A DNA stretch of 64,000 bases, from the NCBI RefSeq assembly GCF_000020605.1, contig NC_012781.1, positions 1,178,001 through 1,242,000 on the forward strand. The letters are read 5' to 3'. The DNA comes from Agathobacter rectalis ATCC 33656. GTDB lineage: Bacteria; Bacillota; Clostridia; Lachnospirales; Lachnospiraceae. Shown here in pieces: positions 1-8,284 of this stretch. Both the position numbers and the translations under genes were made by a program. The stretch's first letter is position 1, and the number at the start of each line of letters is the position of its first letter. Under the pieces are notes generated by a model. The model saw only the letters and a list, made by a program, of their open reading frames with translations. It was not told where the DNA came from and made no database searches.

Positions 1-470
1 TTGCAAATCTCCCGAACAAAATTATGAGTACAGGAAAAAATATAGTATCAGGTCTTTGGAAAGGCATCAAAGGAGCATGGAGTGGACTGACAAAGAAAGT
101 CAGCAACCTCGCAGGAAAACTGTTACAAGGATTCAAGGATGCGCTTGGCATCCACTCTCCGTCACGTAAATTTAAGTGGGTTGGAGAAATGTGCGTAGCC
201 GGCATGGATGAACCTATAGCAGACTACAATCCTTACGATACGCTTAATAAGTCTATTAAGGCAAATGAATCTACCATGAAAGCAAACTTTGTGGGAAGCG
301 GTTCATACGCGGCCACATACAATGCGGTATATGACTATGATGCGCAGGCACAGGCTACAGCAAGGGCACTAAAAGGCATGAGTGTAAATATTGATGGCAA
401 GAGAGCAGGAAAGATTATAGCACCTCACGTAGATGCTGCATTGGGCGATTTTGCAACAGTGAGAACATAA
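1..470 (+). CDS. Phage tail tape measure protein, C-terminal part
   Basis: The reading frame is open from the window edge (frame beginning at base 3), so the ATG at 24 is probably internal and the gene starts outside the window. The visible 156 residues carry the end typical of siphovirus tape measure proteins: short amphipathic repeats (GLWKGIKGAWSGL), then LGIHSPSRKF and a G-E-x-x-x-x-GM segment. Family knowledge: this protein sets tail length and is threaded inside the tail tube. It is followed 9 bp later by the distal tail protein, the usual order in these phages. I infer the C-terminal region only; the length of the whole protein is unknown. Confidence 0.85.
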   Translation, partial: ANLPNKIMSTGKNIVSGLWKGIKGAWSGLTKKVSNLAGKLLQGFKDALGIHSPSRKFKWVGEMCVAGMDEPIADYNPYDTLNKSIKANESTMKANFVGSGSYAATYNAVYDYDAQAQATARALKGMSVNIDGKRAGKIIAPHVDAALGDFATVRT

Positions 471-479
471 GGAGAGTAT

Positions 480-1202
480 ATGGGAAACTTTGGAATTAAA
501 ATAATGACAGAAACTGATTCATTTCATACAAGTGAATTAGGACTTAAAATGACAGCACTTAAGATTCCATTCCCGAACCCAAAAACCAATTATATTTCGG
601 TACCAGGCGCCTCTGGCAATATTGATTTGTCGGAGGTGTTTGGCAGGGTATTATATGAGGATAGAAGCAATGTAACATTTGAGTTTGTTCTTCGTGGAAA
701 TTTTGATTTATGGGAGGTTGTTACGTTTAGGATTGCCACTATGATACATGGGAAAAAATGCAAGGTGATTGTAGACAATGACCTTAGTCACTATTATGTA
801 TGTAGGCTGTCTGTTGACCGTAGCAAATCAAAAAGAAGTGTTGGAACTATAACCTTAAGTGGAACAGCCGAATCATTTAAATATGATATTTATAATACGG
901 CTGAAGAATGGCTTTGGGATACGTTTGACTTTGAAGAGGGAGTACTGCGTGAATATAATGAAATCACTGTAAATGAATACAATAAAGAACTTGTATTAAT
1001 AGGCGGAATTATGCCGCAGGTGCCAGTTTTTACCGTAAAAAATGTAAATGAATTAAAACTGACATATGCAGGAAGAACTTATGATATGCCGGAGGATGGT
1101 ACATATCGTTTCCCGGCCATAGTTGTAGCAGAAAATGATATAACTCTTAGTTTTACAGGAACTGGAATTGTAACCATAAATTACAGAGGAGCATACCTAT
1201 GA
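480..1202 (+). CDS. Phage distal tail protein (Dit-like)
   Basis: 240 aa. The N-terminus (TSELGLKMTALKIPFPNPK, then VPGASGNIDLSEVFG) matches the siphovirus distal tail/tail-component family, which forms the hexameric hub joining the tail tube to the adhesion apparatus. It lies between the tape measure gene and the tail-associated protein, which is the canonical position of Dit. Its stop overlaps the next start by 4 bp (ATGA), implying translational coupling. The start has a GGAGAG ribosome site just upstream. Confidence 0.85.
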   Translation: MGNFGIKIMTETDSFHTSELGLKMTALKIPFPNPKTNYISVPGASGNIDLSEVFGRVLYEDRSNVTFEFVLRGNFDLWEVVTFRIATMIHGKKCKVIVDNDLSHYYVCRLSVDRSKSKRSVGTITLSGTAESFKYDIYNTAEEWLWDTFDFEEGVLREYNEITVNEYNKELVLIGGIMPQVPVFTVKNVNELKLTYAGRTYDMPEDGTYRFPAIVVAENDITLSFTGTGIVTINYRGAYL

Positions 1203-3241
1203 TATATGAAGTTTTACTTGATGGAAAAACACTATATTTTCCGAATGATAAAGAGGCTGTTATTTGTGATGCAACGCTGACACAGGCATTAAATGATGCA
1301 GGCACATTCGAGTTTACTGTTCCTTGTACGAACCCACTGTACAGTAAGATTGAAAATCGTGTAAGTATGGTACAGGTTTTAAAAGACGGTAATGAAATTT
1401 TTAACGGACAGGTAAGGGAATGCAGTGAAGTATTAAAAGGTGAAAAGGAAGTGAAGTGTGTAGGAGAGCTTGCCTTTTTATATGATTCAATCCAGCCGCA
1501 GGCGAAGTACCAGAACCAGTCCCCATTGCAGTTTTTTACTAATCTGCTTACAATCCACAACAACCAGGTTGAGAAAGAAAAACAATTTGAAGTTGGAATA
1601 GTGACTGTAAAAGATTCAAATGACAGTATATACAGATTTACTAACAGAGAGGATACACTTACAGATTTACGGGAAAAATTATGCGATCAATTAAGTGGCT
1701 ATTTGCGTATTCGCAAGAAAGACGGTATAAGATATTTGGATTTGGTTACACTTGAGAATTATGGAAAAGTATGTGCACAGCCTATTCAGTTCGGTTACAA
1801 CTTATTAGATTTTACATGTGGTACATCTGGGACAGATATAGCAACTGCAGTTATTCCATTAGGCGCAAGACTAGACCAAAGTGTAATAGATGGATTGGAT
1901 GCATATACCACAATAGAATCTGTAAACGATGGTAAAGATTATGTATTTATCCAAAATGCAGTGGATCACTTTGGATGGATTCGGAAAGTGATCCACTGGG
2001 ATGATGTGACTGACCCGGATAATTTGAAGAAAAAAGCAGAGGAGTGGTTGAAGAGTAATCAGTATGAAACCATGACGCTTGAAATAACCGCAGTTGATAT
2101 GTCGATGCTAAATGCAGATATCGATACATATGAGGTTGGAGATGTGGTACGTACTCTTGCAAATCCGTTTGGAATGGATACAAGATTTCCATTGCAGAAG
2201 AAAACCACATATTTGCAAAGTCCGGAAAAAAATACTGTGGTTTTGAGTAATACATTAAAGAAGACATATACACAACAGGTTACAAGCTCTGTAAAGACAT
2301 TAGAACAGAGCTTGCCACAGGAAAAATCTATGCTCCAGGCAGCAAGGGATAAAACAACAGCTCTTATAAAAAGCGCTATGGGAGGATATGTGTATAAGAC
2401 TAAAAGAGAGCTTTATATCATGGACACTGATGATCCGGCAACAGCACAGAAGGTTTGGCGGTGGAATATCAATGGTCTTGGATATTCTTCAACAGGTTTA
2501 AATGGTCCATATGGACTTGCAATGACAATGGATGGTGCTATTGTTGCTGATTTGATAACAGCAGGTATATTAAAAGATGCATTGAATAAATCCTTTTGGA
2601 ACATGAAAACAGGTGAGATGCATATAACCGGAACATTTTCACAAACAACAGCTTCCGGTGTCAAGTCCTTGGATATAGAAAATAATCAGGTGAAATTTTA
2701 TGCCTGGAATGATAACGGCAACTACGTAGGCAGCATTGGAGCAGTAAAAGACACATCTTCAGAACGTGTAGGATTGGAAGTATGGTGTGATCAGGGCGAC
2801 CAAGTAACACTCGGATGTCGGGACCGGGATAATCCGAAACAAATTATTCCGGTTATAAGAATTGATGAGACTACTTGCAAAGAAGAAACACCATATATTC
2901 GCAATGGCGCAAACGGTACATTATTTCCGGATAACACGAATGGTGGTATTACCATTGAAAATGGTCTGATTAAAAATTGGAGTATATGCTCAGCAAATGG
3001 CAGTACATCTTTTATATCGGGCCTATCCTGGGAGGACGGAAACATTACAAGTGTGGATAGAACAACTGTAAATATAAAGAATGGTCTTATTGAAAGTTGG
3101 TCAATCGAAACAAAAAAATACCAAAAGGCAGGGATGGGAATGGAATATTGCAGCAGACCAAAAGAAAGTGAGTTAGAGTCAACATCGGTTGTTGACACAC
3201 AAGACAGCATCACAGGGCAGAAAGAAAGCAAGGAGGATTAG
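1199..3241 (+). CDS. Phage tail-associated (Tal-like) minor structural protein
   Basis: 680 aa. The first roughly 370 residues resemble the prophage endopeptidase-tail/minor structural family (PF06605-like): MIYEVLLDGKTLYF, a central VKDSNDSIYRFTNREDTLTDL segment and GARLDQSVIDGLDAYTTIE. Proteins of this family form the tail tip and often penetrate the cell wall. The C-terminal third has two similar GxIENGLIKNWSI / VNIKNGLIESWSI units (about residues 570-650), suggesting a small repeat used for fibre attachment. It couples to the Dit gene by a 4-bp overlap and is followed 3 bp later by the fibre gene. No clear catalytic residues were identified, so enzymatic activity is not claimed. Confidence 0.8.
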   Translation: MIYEVLLDGKTLYFPNDKEAVICDATLTQALNDAGTFEFTVPCTNPLYSKIENRVSMVQVLKDGNEIFNGQVRECSEVLKGEKEVKCVGELAFLYDSIQPQAKYQNQSPLQFFTNLLTIHNNQVEKEKQFEVGIVTVKDSNDSIYRFTNREDTLTDLREKLCDQLSGYLRIRKKDGIRYLDLVTLENYGKVCAQPIQFGYNLLDFTCGTSGTDIATAVIPLGARLDQSVIDGLDAYTTIESVNDGKDYVFIQNAVDHFGWIRKVIHWDDVTDPDNLKKKAEEWLKSNQYETMTLEITAVDMSMLNADIDTYEVGDVVRTLANPFGMDTRFPLQKKTTYLQSPEKNTVVLSNTLKKTYTQQVTSSVKTLEQSLPQEKSMLQAARDKTTALIKSAMGGYVYKTKRELYIMDTDDPATAQKVWRWNINGLGYSSTGLNGPYGLAMTMDGAIVADLITAGILKDALNKSFWNMKTGEMHITGTFSQTTASGVKSLDIENNQVKFYAWNDNGNYVGSIGAVKDTSSERVGLEVWCDQGDQVTLGCRDRDNPKQIIPVIRIDETTCKEETPYIRNGANGTLFPDNTNGGITIENGLIKNWSICSANGSTSFISGLSWEDGNITSVDRTTVNIKNGLIESWSIETKKYQKAGMGMEYCSRPKESELESTSVVDTQDSITGQKESKED

Positions 3242-3244
3242 AGT

Positions 3245-4843
3245 ATGTCAGATATTATGAATGAATTAAACACTATCAGAGAGGCACGATATGGAAAAGA
3301 TGTGCGGGAATCCATAGCAGCTGGAATTGAAACTTGCTATAAAGAGGGAAGGGCGGGCACTACGGATTTGCAGGCAAGGCAGGATCTCTTAACAAAAGCA
3401 TCTAAAACAGAGCTGGATGTTGAGCGTAAGAGAATTGACAATCTTGCAAAGCTTCCATCTGGTTCAACCACAGGTGATGCCGAACTAACAGATATAAGAG
3501 CGGGAGCTGACGGCACTATATACAATTCAGCAGGGGCAGCAGTCCGGGGACAGGTTAGTTCACTAAAGGAAGATTTAGAACTGTTAGTTAAAATTAAAAA
3601 TTTCAATGTTAAAACAGCACAACAAAATACTGATTACAATTATTCTTTGTTTAGTGGTGATATGATTGAAATTACAAACAAAACAAATGGTGGTATTGCT
3701 ATTAAATTATTATATAAAAATAATGTAATTGACACAGTAACAGATTATCTATCAAAAGATAAAAGCATTACTTATACAGCAAAATCAACATCAGACAAAA
3801 TAAGATTATGGAGTCAAGGTACTGGTTATGTAAAAGTAGAAAATCTAGATACATTCTACAGAAAAACAATTAATTCGTTAAATGATTTTGAAACGCTTGG
3901 GGTTCAATCAAGTAATATTAATATAATGGATAGTTCATTCGATGTTAATAATTGTATTCCTAATCGTATTTACATAATTTCTACACAGTGCATAAATGCA
4001 CCAGGGATAGGGACAATAATTTCATTCGCAAAAAATAAAAATGCCGATAACACAATAGTTCAATTATTTTTTGATATAGATAATGATATTTATATGAGAT
4101 ATAATGTATATGGTGCCGGTTGGAAAAATTGGGAAAAACTTACAAAGTATAATTATAAAGAATCATGTAACTTATCATTATTTACAGATGTCGGTGTAAT
4201 TGGTGATAGTTACGCATCGGGAGAAATTTATGCCACAGACGGCTCTCTAATTGGCGATAAATATAAAATATCTTGGATTCAGCAATTAGCAAGAAAAAAT
4301 GGATTTACAGGATATAATTTTTCTGAAGGAGGTTTATCAACAAGGACATGGCTGACATCAGAGTATGGCTTAAAAAAACTTAATAATTCCGAAGCATGCA
4401 ACTTATATATTTTAGCTCTTGGGATAAATGACTATTATGGTCTAGGTGAATCTTATTTAGGTACACAAGAAGATATTGACAGTGGTAATGATACTTTTTA
4501 TGGCAACTATGCAAAAATCATTAACGCTGTAAAAGAAAAAGCACAAAATGCAAAAATAATGATTTCGACAATAGCAATCAGAAATATTGAATCTAGTGCT
4601 ACTAAAACACAAATTAAAAAATTTAATGATGCTATTATAAATATTGCAAATCATTATTCTATTCCGATAATAAGACAAGACAAATATTCATATTTCAACA
4701 GTGCTTCATATTCTGATAACATGATACACGGACATCCAACAGCTGTAGGTTATGCTATGCTTGCGACAGAACTAGAAAAATGTATTGGAATTGCAATGGT
4801 AGAAAATGATACATATTTCGAAAGCGGGAACTATTACGATTAA
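3245..4843 (+). CDS. Phage tail fibre / receptor-binding protein with C-terminal SGNH hydrolase
   Basis: 532 aa. Residues 1-115 are an anchor-like part (MSDIMNELNTIREARYGKDV, coiled-coil heptads, then IRAGADGTIYNSAGAAVRGQ), as in baseplate upper or fibre proteins. From about nucleotide 3590 composition becomes clearly more AT-rich. The C-terminal 215 residues form an SGNH esterase: GDS block VGVIGDSYASG near residue 320, LALGINDYYG near 395 and the catalytic His in IHGHPTAVGY (H497). Such domains deacetylate cell-surface glycans during adsorption. The gene has an AGGAGG site 6 bp before the ATG. In-frame sequence continues after the TAA stop (see the next entries), so this is the expressed version of a gene with downstream orphan ends. 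Confidence 0.8.
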   Translation: MSDIMNELNTIREARYGKDVRESIAAGIETCYKEGRAGTTDLQARQDLLTKASKTELDVERKRIDNLAKLPSGSTTGDAELTDIRAGADGTIYNSAGAAVRGQVSSLKEDLELLVKIKNFNVKTAQQNTDYNYSLFSGDMIEITNKTNGGIAIKLLYKNNVIDTVTDYLSKDKSITYTAKSTSDKIRLWSQGTGYVKVENLDTFYRKTINSLNDFETLGVQSSNINIMDSSFDVNNCIPNRIYIISTQCINAPGIGTIISFAKNKNADNTIVQLFFDIDNDIYMRYNVYGAGWKNWEKLTKYNYKESCNLSLFTDVGVIGDSYASGEIYATDGSLIGDKYKISWIQQLARKNGFTGYNFSEGGLSTRTWLTSEYGLKKLNNSEACNLYILALGINDYYGLGESYLGTQEDIDSGNDTFYGNYAKIINAVKEKAQNAKIMISTIAIRNIESSATKTQIKKFNDAIINIANHYSIPIIRQDKYSYFNSASYSDNMIHGHPTAVGYAMLATELEKCIGIAMVENDTYFESGNYYD

Positions 4844-6004
4844 CTAAAGAGGGCTATCAACGATTTAATAATAAATGGCAAAAATTTAATTTTAGGAAGA
4901 ACAGTCAATGGTTATAATATTGATATAAGTTACAATAAGAAAACAGGAGCAACAAAGATTTATGGAACTGCAAATGCAACTGGAAGAATTATTTTAACCC
5001 CTAAAATAACATTAACACACGGAAAATATGCTCTTTCGTGCGAAGCTCAACTAAGCGGAACTTATAAGCCGGTAATTTATATTATTGAAAATTCAATTAA
5101 ACAAGGAATATTCGGAAGTGGTGGAACAGTAATATCTTATTTAAGTACCTGGGGTAAAGAAACTACATTTAATATTACTGAAAATAAAGAAGTTTCTATT
5201 GAACTATATTTCAAAGCAAATGAAAATTATGGAGCAGACTGTTATATACAATTAGAAAAAGGAGATAAAACAGAATTTGAACCATTTATGTTTTATAATA
5301 GATATGGTGAAGATTTTATTACTAAAAGTGAGCTAATGTTATTATTTAATAATAAAATAGATTTTTCGGATATGGTTATGAATTGCATGGGAGATAGTCT
5401 AACTTATGGATATATAAATAGCAGCAGTAGATTAGAAAAACCTTATCCTAGCCTTTTAGAGAAAAATCTTAACCTAAAAAAATGTAATAATTATGGTATT
5501 ACTGGTACTACAATAGCAAATACAAATGCAAATTCTATGTGTAATAGAATTACAGATATGGAAAACGGAGCAAAAATCATTTCTATATTAGGTGGTACAA
5601 ATGATAAAACTAATAATGTACCATTAGGAGATATATCATCAACTGATAATACAAATTTTTATGGTGCATTAAAATCTATTGTTACACAGTTAATTAGTAA
5701 ATACGGAAGTAACTATACAACTTATAAGGTATTCATATTTTTAATTACTCCAACACATTCAAGTATATCTGATAAACCCAATAACTTAGGCTTAACACTA
5801 AAGGATTATAGAGATGCCGTTATTGATGTGGGGACTTTTTATGGTATTCCCGTTTTAGATTTATATAGTAAATCAAGATTATCACAAAATACTGTTGGGT
5901 ACACATATGATGGTGTTCATTGGAAACAAGAGTATGTTGAATATATAATTGAGCCAATTATCAGAAATTTTATCATTAATAATATGGTTTACCCATTATT
6001 ATAG
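4844..6004 (+). pseudogene. Orphan tail-fibre C-terminus with second SGNH domain
   Basis: Directly after the TAA of the fibre gene the same frame stays open for 386 codons to a TAG at 6002-6004. The first 150 codons read LKRAINDLIINGKNLILG and continue as a beta-rich carbohydrate-binding-like segment. An SGNH domain follows, with CMGDSLTYGY, ISILGGTNDKTN and YDGVHWKQEY holding the Ser, Gly/Asn and Asp/His blocks. There is no start codon with a ribosome site near the beginning, and the ATG at 5288 lacks one and would cut the beta-rich part. I infer a displaced 3' end of an older fibre allele, or a readthrough extension. It has the same low GC as the fibre's variable part. Confidence 0.65.
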
Positions 6005-6109
6005 TTAACTAAGCTATTACTTATTGATAACGAGGGTGTTGCATCTCATCCATCTAATAAAGGAATGACAGAAATTGCAAATAGAATTATTGAAAAATTA
6101 TTTGAGTAG
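6005..6109 (+). pseudogene. Second orphan tail-fibre 3' end (SGNH block V only)
   Basis: After the TAG at 6004 the same frame is open for 34 more codons before another TAG. The peptide ends DNEGVASHPSNKGMTEIANR then IIEKLFE, which is the Asp/His block and terminal helix of an SGNH hydrolase. Nothing else of the domain is present, so this is a fossil of a third fibre allele. Like the previous orphan it follows a TTAACTAA motif. Confidence 0.6.
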
Positions 6110-6233
6110 TACTAGAGCTTTTTGCAGATGATTGGATTTCAGCAGAATAATGTGACATGTATGAACTACATGGTGTTTATTATACTCTTAAAGATATTGG
6201 AATTGTTTTCAATTGTCGACGGCAAATAATTTT

Positions 6234-6262
6234 TTGTAGTAGTTCTCTTTTTGACGTATAAT
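6234..6262 (+). promoter_or_regulatory. Promoter for 6288 gene
   Basis: TTGTAG (6234-6239), a 17-bp spacer and a perfect TATAAT (6257-6262) lie 25 bp before the TTG start of the small membrane protein. This separates it from the late tail operon. Confidence 0.55.
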
Positions 6263-6287
6263 GGAGGTGGAAGGAGAGTGACTGATA

Positions 6288-6569
6288 TTGGATATAGGAT
6301 ATATATTAGCCTACGTAATATGTTTTATAATAATTGCATATGGAATTAATTTTAGTAAAAACAAAAAAACTAATGCGAATATGCTTGTCGCAAAGGGAGT
6401 ACTGTATTTTTTCTTGGCGATTGCAGTATTTGTAAACGTGTGCACTAAGGGAAATACAGAACGATCTGTTACGGGGTTAACTCTTGGAATTGCAATTATC
6501 GAAGGTAGTACAGCATTGAAGGATGGAATTGAAAAAATGAAACAATATTTTGAAAATCAGAACAAATAG
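6288..6569 (+). CDS. Small phage membrane protein, possible holin-like
   Basis: 93 aa starting at TTG with AAGGAG 11 bp upstream. Two or three hydrophobic stretches are visible: about residues 4-20 (YILAYVICFIIIAYGI), 33-50 (LVAKGVLYFFLAIAVFV) and a weaker one at 62-75. The tail is charged and helical. It sits between the fibre region and the recombinase, where prophages of this type often carry small membrane proteins. A clear holin is present at 9316, so this may be an accessory lysis or superinfection protein. No family was recognised. Confidence 0.5.
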   Translation: MDIGYILAYVICFIIIAYGINFSKNKKTNANMLVAKGVLYFFLAIAVFVNVCTKGNTERSVTGLTLGIAIIEGSTALKDGIEKMKQYFENQNK

Positions 6570-6606
6570 GAGCGAATTTACAGCTCTTATTTGTATGGAG
6601 GTATAT

Positions 6607-6869
6607 ATGGAAATTAGAGCAAGAACGTAAGGTCTTATTTTATGCAAAAAATCAAGAAAGAATGAGGTATAAGAGGCAATCAAGCCATTCACATAGTTGA
6701 ACTTTTGAGCGGCTATAATTCGCTTGTGATTGAATATGCTGAAAATATAGACGAAAAAAGCAGACATTTAGCAGAAGATGGGAGTCAGTTTTCAATATTA
6801 GATTACAACACTCCGGAAGAAATGTTTGATGCAATGATGGAAGAAATAGAAAATGAGATACAGACATAA
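6607..6869 (+). pseudogene. Broken small gene, unknown
   Basis: A strong GGAGG site precedes an ATG at 6607 whose frame stops after 7 codons. Another frame is open from 6666 to 6869 and gives a protein-like end (IHIVELLSGYNSLVIEYAEN, then EEMFDAMMEEIENEIQT) without its own start. The most economical reading is a small acidic gene broken by an indel. No family was recognised. Confidence 0.3.
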
Positions 6870-6915
6870 CAAGGATGTTGAAATTATCTGACTTCGCAGA
6901 AAATTAAATAAAATA

Positions 6916-6944
6916 GAGACATAAGAACGAATGTTTGATATAAT
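6916..6944 (+). promoter_or_regulatory. Promoter with LexA-like box upstream of the recombinase
   Basis: GAGACA (6916-6921), 17 bp and TATAAT (6939-6944) form a promoter-like pair. Between them, next to the -10, is GAAC-GAAT-GTTT (6925-6936), which fits the clostridial LexA pattern GAAC-N4-GTTT. It would place the recombinase or its leader under SOS control. The match is short, so this is suggestive only. Confidence 0.35.
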
Positions 6945-6960
6945 AATGTCATGACAATTG

Positions 6961-7008
6961 AAAAAAACGGAGCCGAGCTCCCGTCTACCAAACAAAAAGC
7001 TCGACTCC
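6961..7008 (-). terminator. Minus-strand hairpin terminator / small RNA 3' end
   Basis: Arms at 6969-6979 and 6998-7008 pair over 11 bp. In minus-strand RNA the one odd pair is a G-U wobble, and the hairpin is followed by seven U residues. On the plus strand the same pair is a C-A mismatch with no U tract. A minus-strand TATAAT at 7032-7037 lies just upstream, so a transcript of about 65 nt antisense to the recombinase leader is plausible. Confidence 0.5.
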
Positions 7009-7013
7009 TGCAC

Positions 7014-7058
7014 CACAAAGGGTTCGGGCATATTATAGCATAGTTCCCTCCCTTTGTG
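7014..7058. repeat. 9-bp inverted repeat around a minus-strand -10
   Basis: CACAAAGGG (7014-7022) and CCCTTTGTG (7050-7058) are perfect inverted copies 27 bp apart, with the minus-strand TATAAT centred between them. The related ACCACAAAAGG follows at about 7060, overlapping the ribosome site region of the recombinase. It may be a regulator or recombinase binding site. Confidence 0.4.
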
Positions 7059-7080
7059 TACCACAAAAGGAGGATTTTTT

Positions 7081-8076
7081 ATGCGTGAACATTTTGTAAA
7101 TGAATTCATGGCCGTATTATCAAACAAATTAACGGAAGATGCGTTGAGCATCGTGTATCAAAGTCTGACTCTGTTTGTAAGTAATTATGAGATAAGCGAG
7201 CGTAATACAGAGGTGGTACCATATACAGGATATCTACCTGAATGCTACGAGACATATTTTGTCACAAGAAAAATTGAGGGAATGAGCATGAAGTCATTAG
7301 AGCTATATAATTTGGTCCTGAAAGATTTTTTCTTTAAGCTCAATAAAGAGATATGCAAAATTTCCACAAATGATATTCGCGTTTACTTGTATAAAAACCA
7401 GCAGGAGAGAAATCTGTCAAATTCCACATTAGACACGAAAAGAACTATCATACATGCATTTTTTGAATGGGCTGCGAATGAGGGATACATAGGTAGTAAT
7501 CCGTGCAGGAACATCAAACCAATAAAGTATGAACGTCCTAAAAGAAAGCCACTTACAGGAATAGAACTTGAAAAGGTGAGAAATGCATGTGACAATTTGA
7601 AAGACAAGGCACTTTTGGAGCTATTCTACAGCACAGGATGCAGAGTCACAGAGATGGAGAGACTTGATATATCTGATATAGATTTTCAGACAAAAGAGGT
7701 TTTACTGTTTGGAAAAGGAGACAAGCACAGAATATCATACCTGAATGCTAAGGCTGAAATTGCCATCAGAAACTATCTTGATTCGAGAAATGATAACGAA
7801 GAGGCATTATTTGTATCGGACAGGAAACCATATGGCAGGTTGAAAAAACCGGCTATAGAGAAGCGTATCAGAGTGCTAGGTGAAAAATCTGGAATAGGAA
7901 GGCGCCTATATCCGCATCTGATCAGGCACACAACGGCAACTGATGGACTAGATAGAGGAATGCCTGTTGAAGAGGTACAACAGATTTTAGGACATGTAAA
8001 CATTGCAACAACTATGATATATGCAGAGGTATCAAGAGCAAACGTGAAAAACAATCACAGAAAATGTATTGTTTAA
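7081..8076 (+). CDS. Tyrosine recombinase (phage integrase / XerC-D type)
   Basis: 331 aa from the ATG at 7081, chosen because AAAGGAGG ends 8 bp upstream; an upstream in-frame ATG at 7054 lacks such a site. The N-terminal SAM-like core-binding domain spans about residues 45-135 and the catalytic domain about 160-325. All active-site residues are visible: R188 (STGCRVTEME), K212 (GKGDKHR), H279 and R282 (HLIRHTTAT), H305 (LGHVN) and nucleophile Y314 (MIYAEV). It catalyses strand exchange between short sites. Its position between fibre and endolysin, not at the prophage edge, leaves open whether it is the integrase or a recombinase acting on the neighbouring fibre cassettes. Confidence 0.9.
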   Translation: MREHFVNEFMAVLSNKLTEDALSIVYQSLTLFVSNYEISERNTEVVPYTGYLPECYETYFVTRKIEGMSMKSLELYNLVLKDFFFKLNKEICKISTNDIRVYLYKNQQERNLSNSTLDTKRTIIHAFFEWAANEGYIGSNPCRNIKPIKYERPKRKPLTGIELEKVRNACDNLKDKALLELFYSTGCRVTEMERLDISDIDFQTKEVLLFGKGDKHRISYLNAKAEIAIRNYLDSRNDNEEALFVSDRKPYGRLKKPAIEKRIRVLGEKSGIGRRLYPHLIRHTTATDGLDRGMPVEEVQQILGHVNIATTMIYAEVSRANVKNNHRKCIV

Positions 8077-8119
8077 TGTAGAAAAATGATAACATAGTAG
8101 AGAAATTATATTAAATTTG

Positions 8120-8128
8120 TGTTATAAT
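8120..8128 (+). promoter_or_regulatory. Extended -10 promoter of the lysis genes
   Basis: TGTTATAAT at 8120-8128 is a perfect extended -10 (TGnTATAAT). The -35 is weak. It would start a transcript near 8135 that meets the hairpin at 8171 before reaching the endolysin. Confidence 0.45.
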
Positions 8129-8170
8129 TAAAAATAACAAAACAGATGAAGAAAGATACATTAGAGCCTG

Positions 8171-8204
8171 AGAGCCGATACCAGAAATGGTGTCGGTTCT
8201 TTTT
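8171..8204 (+). terminator. Hairpin terminator / attenuator before endolysin
   Basis: A 12-bp stem (AGAGCCGATACC with GGTGTCGGTTCT, two G-U pairs) with a 6-nt loop is followed by T5. It ends the recombinase transcript or attenuates the lysis transcript begun at 8120. Confidence 0.7.
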
Positions 8205-8230
8205 GAATAAAATTATAGGAAGGAGCAAAA

Positions 8231-8284
8231 ATGAGAAAAATTAAATGCACAGAACGAAAGGAGAGACATCATGAAAGGAATTGA
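8231..8284 (+). CDS. 17-codon leader ORF overlapping the endolysin start
   Basis: ATG at 8231 follows a strong GGAAGGAG site. The frame reads MRKIKCTERKERHHERN and stops at 8284, 14 bp inside the endolysin gene. The endolysin ribosome site lies within it. It may couple or delay endolysin translation, or may be a remnant of a small phage gene. Expression is not established. Confidence 0.3.
   Translation: MRKIKCTERKERHHERN

Noticed and set aside
5288..6004. Independent SGNH hydrolase gene starting at 5288
   Set aside because: The ATG has no ribosome site and the frame is open 148 codons further upstream with protein-like sequence, so it is an internal Met.
3245..6109. Recoded stop codons (alternative genetic code) in the phage
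   Set aside because: TAA, TAG and TGA all end other genes here at natural ends, and each stop in the fibre array follows a complete domain end. Orphan 3' modules explain it better.
3245..8076. Diversity-generating retroelement at the tail fibre
   Set aside because: No reverse transcriptase gene and no template/variable repeat pair are visible. The only enzyme present is a tyrosine recombinase.
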